NCBI RefSeq assembly: GCF_009792795.1
Contig: NZ_VKHQ01000003.1
Span: 549,601 to 613,600, forward strand
Length of the DNA stretch: 64,000 nt
Direction of reading: 5' to 3'
DNA from: Cognatiluteimonas profundi
GTDB taxonomy: Bacteria; Pseudomonadota; Gammaproteobacteria; Xanthomonadales; Xanthomonadaceae
Below the pieces are notes generated by a model that was not told the DNA's origin, did no database searches, and saw only the letters and a list, made by a program, of their open reading frames with translations. The position numbers and the translations under genes were made by a program. Positions 59,292 through 64,000 of the stretch are shown piece by piece (position 1 is the stretch's first letter; every line of letters begins with the position of its first letter).

Positions 59292-59564
59292 TCAGGCCGC
59301 GGCTGCGGCCGGCTGGTCGCCAGCCTTGCCGAGCTGCTTGTACAGGTCGGCGACCTTGTCGGTCATCTGCGCGCCCTGCCCCACCCAGAACTTCACCCGC
59401 TCGGCGTCGAGCTCGACGCGCTTCTCGCCACCGGTCGCGATCGGGTTGTAGTACCCCAAGCGCTCGATGTTGCGGCCGTCGCGTGCGCTGCGGCTGTCGG
59501 TGACGATGATGTGGTAGAAGGGGCGCTTCTTGGCGCCGCCACGCGTCAGGCGGATCTTGACCAT
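59292..59564 (-). CDS. rpsP: 30S ribosomal protein S16
   Basis: A 90-residue S16 with the canonical start [41 protein letters not shown]. First gene of rpsP-rimM-trmD-rplS. Ends in a short Ala tail. Confidence 0.97.
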   Translation of the reverse strand: MVKIRLTRGGAKKRPFYHIIVTDSRSARDGRNIERLGYYNPIATGGEKRVELDAERVKFWVGQGAQMTDKVADLYKQLGKAGDQPAAAAA

Positions 59565-59617
59565 GTGCTGATGTTCCCGTGTTGCCCAGTCGGCGGACGT
59601 GCCGAGGTAAGCCGGGC

Positions 59618-59646
59618 ATTGTAAGGCATCGAAGGCCGAGGTGAAA
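59618..59646 (-). promoter_or_regulatory. Candidate rpsP operon promoter
   Basis: TTTCAC (59646-59641), 17 bases and TACAAT (59623-59618) on the minus strand, about 55 bases before the rpsP ATG. The -35 is weak, the -10 good. Confidence 0.5.
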
Positions 59647-59904
59647 CCCGCCGCTTCCTGCCCCGGCCAGTTCCTGGAGTCAGTGGAGTGACGGCGTTGC
59701 TGGTCGCCCTGTCAGGCGGCGCATTGGCAATGCGCGCCGGGGCAAACACCGGACCCCGCCGGGAGCGCACTCCAACCGCGGAATCGTGGTGTTCTCTGGC
59801 CCCGCGCCCCACGAATGGCTGGCGTCCATCCCTTCCCGGGGCACCGTCAGGCCGGCGCTCCCGGGCATGAGCAACCGGCAAGGACTGGAACAGCCCGCGA
59901 TGGC
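59647..59904. other. Gap between rpsP promoter and ffh with no gene
   Basis: This stretch lies between the rpsP promoter and the ffh stop codon at 59905. Short open frames exist on both strands but none has a ribosome site, recognisable motif or typical codon use. I see no repeat, RNA gene or clear terminator for ffh. Confidence 0.5.
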
Positions 59905-61272
59905 TCAGCGGAACGGCATCCCGCCACGTCCGCCCATCATTCCCTGCATGCCGCGCATGAGCCCCTTCATGCCGCCGCGGCCCATCTTGCTCATCATCTT
60001 TTCCATCTGCTGGTACTGCTTCATCAGCTTGTTGACGTCGGCCGGACCCATGCCCGAGCCCTTGGCGATGCGGGCACGGCGTGAGCCGTTGAGCAGCGCC
60101 GGATTGCGACGCTCTTTCTTCGTCATCGAATTGATGATCGCGACCATGCGCGGCACTTCCTTGCCGGTGACCTGCGCCTTGACGTGATCCGGGATCTGGC
60201 CCATGCCCGGCAGCTTGTCCATCAGGCCGGACAGCCCGCCCATGCTCTGCATCTGCTCAAGCTGGTCGCGCATGTCGTTGAGGTCGAACTTCTTGCCCTT
60301 GGCGACTTTCTCCGCGAGCTTCTGCGCCTTGTCCTTGTCGACCTGCTGCTCGACCTGCTCGACCAGCGACAGCACGTCGCCCATGTCGAGGATGCGGCTG
60401 GCGAGGCGATCGGGATGGAAGACATCCAGCCCGTCGGGCTTTTCGCTGGTGCCAATGAACTTGATCGGGCGTCCGGTGACGTAACGCACAGACAGCGCGG
60501 CGCCACCACGCGCATCGCCATCGGTCTTGGTGAGGATCACGCCGGTCAACGGCAGCGCTTCGCCGAAGGCCTTGGCGGTGACGGCGGCATCCTGGCCGGT
60601 CATCGCATCGACCACGAACAGCGTCTCGACCGGATTGATTGCCGCATGCAACGCCTTGATCTCCGCCATCATCGCCGCGTCGATCGCAAGGCGACCGGCG
60701 GTGTCGACGATGACGACGTCGACGTAGGACCTGCGCGCATCGGCAATCGCGGCGCGCACGATGTCCTCCGGCTTCTGGTCGGCCGACGACGGGAAGAACA
60801 GCACGTCGACCTGTTTGGCCAGCGTCTGCAGCTGTTCGATCGCTGCGGGACGATAGACGTCGGCCGACACCACCATCACCTTCTTCTTGCGGCGTTCCTT
60901 CAGGTGCTTGGCGAGCTTGGCGACGGTCGTCGTCTTGCCTGCGCCCTGCAGGCCGGCCATGAGGAAGACAGCGGGCGCCGGCACGTTGAGGTTCAGGTCG
61001 CTGGCCTGCGCGCCCATCACCGCGGTCAATTCGTCGCGCACGACCTTGATCAGGGCCTGGCCCGGCGTCAGCGACTTCAGGACTTCCTGGCCGACGGCGC
61101 GGACCTTGATGCGCTCGATCAGCGCCTGCACCACGGGCAGCGCGACATCGGCCTCGAGCAACGCGATGCGCACCTCGCGGGTGGCTTCGCGGATGTTTTC
61201 CTCGGTCAGGCGGCCGCGCCCGCGCAGGCGGGTCATGGTGCCGGACAGGCGCTGGGTCAGGGATTCGAACAT
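59905..61272 (-). CDS. ffh: Signal recognition particle protein Ffh
   Basis: A 455-residue SRP GTPase that binds 4.5S RNA and signal sequences and targets membrane proteins to FtsY. The NG domain has GLQGAGKTTTVAKLA, DTAGR and TKTDGDARGG. The C-terminal M domain is Met/Gly-rich (GGMKGLMRGMQGMMGG). TATAAT at 61311-61306 on the minus strand is a candidate -10 box. Confidence 0.97.
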   Translation of the reverse strand: MFESLTQRLSGTMTRLRGRGRLTEENIREATREVRIALLEADVALPVVQALIERIKVRAVGQEVLKSLTPGQALIKVVRDELTAVMGAQASDLNLNVPAPAVFLMAGLQGAGKTTTVAKLAKHLKERRKKKVMVVSADVYRPAAIEQLQTLAKQVDVLFFPSSADQKPEDIVRAAIADARRSYVDVVIVDTAGRLAIDAAMMAEIKALHAAINPVETLFVVDAMTGQDAAVTAKAFGEALPLTGVILTKTDGDARGGAALSVRYVTGRPIKFIGTSEKPDGLDVFHPDRLASRILDMGDVLSLVEQVEQQVDKDKAQKLAEKVAKGKKFDLNDMRDQLEQMQSMGGLSGLMDKLPGMGQIPDHVKAQVTGKEVPRMVAIINSMTKKERRNPALLNGSRRARIAKGSGMGPADVNKLMKQYQQMEKMMSKMGRGGMKGLMRGMQGMMGGRGGMPFR

Positions 61273-61373
61273 CGTCGGGATCGCGTCGGTGCAAGGGGAT
61301 CGCGAATTATAAGGGCGCGCCCGATGCGCGCCCGCGCCTTCGCAGCAGCCGACGCTAATGCGACACTTCCACG

Positions 61374-62162
61374 ATGACCTTCACCCTGCTCGCCGTCGTC
61401 CTCTACGCGATCGCCACGGCGATGCTCGTGCGCTCGCTGTCGCGCGGCATCGCCGAACCCACCAGCTGGACCGCGCCCGCCGTGCTGGCACTGCTGGCCC
61501 ACGCCGGCTTCCACGTCGCGGCCTGGCGTGAGGCGAATGGGCTGGATCTGCACTTTTTCGCGGCGCTGTCGCTGGTCGGGCTGGGAATGGCCGCGCTGAC
61601 GACCCTGTTTGGCGCTGCCGGGCGCATGGCGGCCCTGGGCGTCGTTGTGTTCCCGATGGCGGCGCTGTCGCTGCTCGGTTATGCCGGCTACGGCCACGTC
61701 CGGCCCGAAGGATTGGACTGGCGCCTGCAACTCCACGCCTGGTGCGCCCTGCTCGCGTACGCCACGCTGGCCATCGCGGCCATCCTGGCCTCGATGCTGT
61801 GGGCACAGGAACGCGCGCTGCGACGGCGCCGGTTCCACGGATGGCTGCGCGCGCTGCCGCCACTGACCGAGCTCGAATTGCTCCTGTTCCGCACGATTGG
61901 CGTGGGCTTCATCCTGCTCACGGCAACCCTGCTGACCGGCGTGCTGTTCGTGGAGAACCTCCTCCAACAGCAACTGGTGCAGAAGACCGTCCTCAGCGTG
62001 TTGTCCTGGTTGCTGTTTGGGGGACTGTTGCTGGGCCGATGGCGCTACGGCTGGCGCGGGACGACGGCCGTGCGCTGGACGCTGTCGGCCATGGCCCTGC
62101 TGGTCCTGGCGTTTTTCGGCAGCAAATTCGCGCTTGAGGTCGTGCTGCCCCACGCTTCCTGA
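61374..62162 (+). CDS. CcsA/YpjD-like cytochrome c assembly membrane protein
   Basis: A 262-residue membrane protein with about eight helices. It belongs to the CcsA/HemX (YpjD) family: LALLAHAGFHVAAW, LQLHAWCALLAYATLAIAAILASMLWAQERALRRRRF and FVENLLQQQLVQKTVLSVLSWLLFGGLLLGRWRYGWRG. Family members near ffh in proteobacteria are thought to act in heme handling or cytochrome maturation; the exact role is not known. Divergent from ffh. Confidence 0.85.
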   Translation: MTFTLLAVVLYAIATAMLVRSLSRGIAEPTSWTAPAVLALLAHAGFHVAAWREANGLDLHFFAALSLVGLGMAALTTLFGAAGRMAALGVVVFPMAALSLLGYAGYGHVRPEGLDWRLQLHAWCALLAYATLAIAAILASMLWAQERALRRRRFHGWLRALPPLTELELLLFRTIGVGFILLTATLLTGVLFVENLLQQQLVQKTVLSVLSWLLFGGLLLGRWRYGWRGTTAVRWTLSAMALLVLAFFGSKFALEVVLPHAS

Positions 62163-62192
62163 ACAGGTCCGGCGGCCGCACGTCCTTGTAGT

Positions 62193-62220
62193 AACAATAT
62201 TTGCATTGACAAATATTGTT
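62193..62220 (+). promoter_or_regulatory. Palindromic operator of the marR gene
   Basis: AACAATATTTG and CAAATATTGTT are perfect 11-base inverted arms around CATTGA. It is a strikingly AT-rich site in a GC-rich window, 12 bases before the MarR start, and includes TTGACA at 62206-62211, a consensus -35. It is a likely autorepression operator. Confidence 0.75.
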
Positions 62221-62232
62221 CGGGCGGGAATC

Positions 62233-62697
62233 ATGCGCTCCGCCATGAAGCTCCCCCCGACATCCAGCTGCACCGGCTCCACCCTCGGACTGCTGTTCCG
62301 GCAGCTCCGGGACGGCATGTGGGCGCGCATGGAGCACGAACTCGCCGGCGCCGGCCATGAGCTGACCTTCAGCCAGTACATCGTGCTCAAGGAGCTGGCC
62401 CATGGCACGGCGAGCGTGACCGAGCTCGCGCGCTCCGCCCAGCTGGACCCCGGAGCGATGACGCGCCTGCTGGACAAGCTGGAGGCACGCGGTTACGTCG
62501 CGCGTGTCGCGGATCCGGCCGATCGCCGCGCGCTGCATATCCACCTGACCGATACCGGCCGTGCCATGTGGGAAGAGGTCAACCATCTGGGGCTTCGGGT
62601 CAGGCAGCGCGCAATGCGCGGCCTGGGCGAAGCCGACGTGGAGCGACTGACCCGCCTGCTGGAGCAGGTTCGCGACAACCTCTATTCGGACGACTGA
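62233..62697 (+). CDS. MarR family transcriptional regulator
   Basis: A 154-residue winged-helix repressor. The DNA-binding part reads LTFSQYIVLKELAHGTASVTELARSAQLDPGAMTRLLDKLEARGYVARVADPADRRALHIHLTDTG, with the DxRxxxxxLT wing. The start at 62233 follows GGCGGGAA; an ATG at 62245 is also possible. It lies two bases before an outer-membrane efflux gene and probably represses it in response to a small-molecule drug or phenolic. Confidence 0.93.
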   Translation: MRSAMKLPPTSSCTGSTLGLLFRQLRDGMWARMEHELAGAGHELTFSQYIVLKELAHGTASVTELARSAQLDPGAMTRLLDKLEARGYVARVADPADRRALHIHLTDTGRAMWEEVNHLGLRVRQRAMRGLGEADVERLTRLLEQVRDNLYSDD

Positions 62698-62699
62698 CC

Positions 62700-64000
62700 A
62701 TGCCTTGCGACCGGTTTTCCAATACTGCGCGCGTTGCGGCAGCCGCCCTCGCCGTCATGCTGGCCGGCTGCGCGAGCACGCACGGGCTTGCTCCCGAAGG
62801 CCACCCGACCGATGCCGACCAGCTGTCTGCCGGACGCAGCTTCGGTGCGTTCTCGCCCGCGGACTTTCCCTCCAATGACTGGTGGATGGCGTTCGGCGAT
62901 CCGCAACTCGATGCACTGGTGGCGCAGGCCTTGCAGGGCACGCCGACCCTGGACGTTGCCGACGCGCGCCTGCGCCAGGCCATCGCCCAGGCCGGGCTCG
63001 CCGACTCGGCGCGCAAGCCCCAGCTCGGCGTGGGCGCGCAGTACTCGGGAATCCGGATTCCCGAAACCGTCGCGCCGGCACCGCTCGGCGGCGCCTACAC
63101 GGGCGTCATCCTGCTCAACCTCGATTTGAAGTACGACCCGGATTTCTGGGGAGTGCGACGTGCGAAGTGGCAAGCGGCCCTGGGCCAGGCGCACGCTGCC
63201 CAGGTCGACGCCCAGGCCGCTCGCGTGGCGCTGGCGAGCAACGTCGTCTCGACCTACATCACGCTCGCGCAGGCCTTCGCGGCGCAGGACGTCGCGGTGG
63301 CCGACAAGGATCGCGCCTCGCACCTGCTGTCGCTGGCCGGTCAACGCGTCAAGGCCGGGCTCGACAGCCAGTTGCCGGTGCGCCAGGCCGAAGGTGGCGT
63401 CGCCAGCGCGTCGCAACAGGTCGAGGCGGCGCAGCAGCACATCGCCGCTGCACGCAATGCCCTGGCTGCACTGCTCGGCAAGGGACCGGATGCCGGATTG
63501 GCAATCACGCGACCCACGGTGTTGACGGCGCCCTCGCCCGGCGTGCCCGCGGTGCTGCCGAGCGAATTGCTCGGCCATCGCGCCGACGTCGTCGCCGCGC
63601 GCTGGCGTGTCGAAGCGGCATCCCAGGGCATCCGCGCAAGCAAGGCGGCGTTCTATCCGACGGTCAACCTGTCGGGAATGCTCGGGCTGGCATCGGGTGG
63701 CCTCTCCGATCTCCTCAGCAGCAAGGCATTGCTGGTGCAGGGCGGGCCGGCGATCAGCCTGCCGATCTTCGATGGCGGCGGTCTGCGCAACCAGCTGGCC
63801 AGGAGCGACGCCGATTACGACCTGGCGGTCGCCGACTACAACCAGATCCTCGTGTCCGCGCTGCAGCAGGTCGCTGACGCGCTGCAGTCGGCGCGCTCGC
63901 TCGACGCGCAGATCGCATCCGCGCAACGCGCGCAGGCCTCCGCGAAGGCGGCATGGCAACTCGCGCAGATCCGCTACCGCGCCGGCCTCGCCACGCAGCT
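62700..64000 (+). CDS. NodT-family outer-membrane efflux lipoprotein, 5' part
   Basis: The first 433 codons of an outer-membrane factor of the TolC/NodT type, running off the window. The signal ends VMLAGC, a lipobox, and NDWWMAFGDPQLDALVAQALQGTPTLDVADARLRQA opens the NodT fold; the helical repeats continue to ARSLDAQIASAQRAQASAKAAWQLAQIRYRAGLAT. It forms the exit duct of a tripartite drug efflux pump. MarR, NodT and then an EmrAB-type pump is a common operon, so pump genes are likely just outside. Confidence 0.92.
   Translation, partial: MPCDRFSNTARVAAAALAVMLAGCASTHGLAPEGHPTDADQLSAGRSFGAFSPADFPSNDWWMAFGDPQLDALVAQALQGTPTLDVADARLRQAIAQAGLADSARKPQLGVGAQYSGIRIPETVAPAPLGGAYTGVILLNLDLKYDPDFWGVRRAKWQAALGQAHAAQVDAQAARVALASNVVSTYITLAQAFAAQDVAVADKDRASHLLSLAGQRVKAGLDSQLPVRQAEGGVASASQQVEAAQQHIAAARNALAALLGKGPDAGLAITRPTVLTAPSPGVPAVLPSELLGHRADVVAARWRVEAASQGIRASKAAFYPTVNLSGMLGLASGGLSDLLSSKALLVQGGPAISLPIFDGGGLRNQLARSDADYDLAVADYNQILVSALQQVADALQSARSLDAQIASAQRAQASAKAAWQLAQIRYRAGLATQ

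Noticed and set aside
59565..59904. Small open frames in the rpsP-ffh gap as hidden genes.
   Set aside because: No ribosome site, no motif, and overlap of several frames on both strands.
1..64000. CRISPR arrays, insertion sequences, prophage or att sites.
   Set aside because: No spaced direct repeats, transposase or phage genes were seen; tRNA genes have no duplicated 3' ends nearby.

Overview
The window is a compact, GC-rich stretch of a gammaproteobacterial chromosome, most probably from the Xanthomonadaceae/Lysobacteraceae (Xanthomonas, Lysobacter, Luteimonas and relatives). The evidence is gene content and order (apbC, metG and a lone rnfB-like ferredoxin; pncC-lexA-recA-recX-alaS-csrA-tRNA-Ser-tRNA-Arg; the divergent pair queG / nnr-tsaE-amiB-mutL) and a LexA operator, AGTAGTAATACTACT, of the kind known from Xanthomonas lexA. 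I see no phage, insertion sequence, CRISPR array or other mobile DNA. Genes are tightly packed and many neighbours overlap by 1-8 bases.

Layout. 1-9.0 kb: the 5' part of aroC (frame broken near base 57), prmB, a SCO1-type copper chaperone, psd, a lytic transglycosylase, a HerA/DUF853 ATPase, an NlpE-like lipoprotein, a small secreted protein, greB and a divergent NRAMP transporter. 9.0-12.1 kb: a Tat-exported molybdoenzyme with its cytochrome b partner, and rimO. 12.2-20.0 kb: a + strand run with a dienelactone hydrolase, a HIT protein and a complete predicted pyroglutamate (5-oxoproline) salvage set: pxpB, pxpC, a DUF885 peptidase-like lipoprotein, pxpA, the DUF969/DUF979 permease pair and pcp. 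20.0-25.1 kb: dcd, apbC, DUF2147, metG, rnfB-like. 25.1-33.5 kb: TraB/GumN, DUF1684, mutL, amidase, tsaE, nnr, and divergent queG. 33.5-37.5 kb: pcnB-folK-panB-panC-panD. 37.6-45.5 kb: tRNA-Glu, a 7Fe ferredoxin, two tandem BamC-like lipoproteins, dapA, gcvR, bcp, a PIN-PhoH protein, a SulP transporter and thiD. 45.5-51.8 kb: tRNA-Arg, tRNA-Ser, csrA, alaS, recX, recA, lexA, pncC. 51.9-57.2 kb: CDF transporter, DUF302, mutS, DUF937, hslR. 57.4-61.3 kb: rplS-trmD-rimM-rpsP and ffh. 61.4 kb to the end: a CcsA-like membrane protein, then a MarR regulator with a strong palindromic operator and the start of an outer-membrane efflux gene that runs off the window.

Most of the window is housekeeping (translation, DNA repair, cofactor synthesis, cell wall). 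The most coherent accessory system is the pyroglutamate cluster: Pcp would release pyroglutamate from peptide N-termini, DUF969/DUF979 would import it, and PxpABC would hydrolyse it to glutamate; the embedded DUF885 lipoprotein could supply peptides. Other points of note are a split or duplicated BamC, an NRAMP protein with altered metal-site residues, a Bcp peroxiredoxin without its usual resolving cysteines, an endonuclease-type MutL, and a lexA promoter whose -10 box lies inside the LexA operator a few bases from the start codon.
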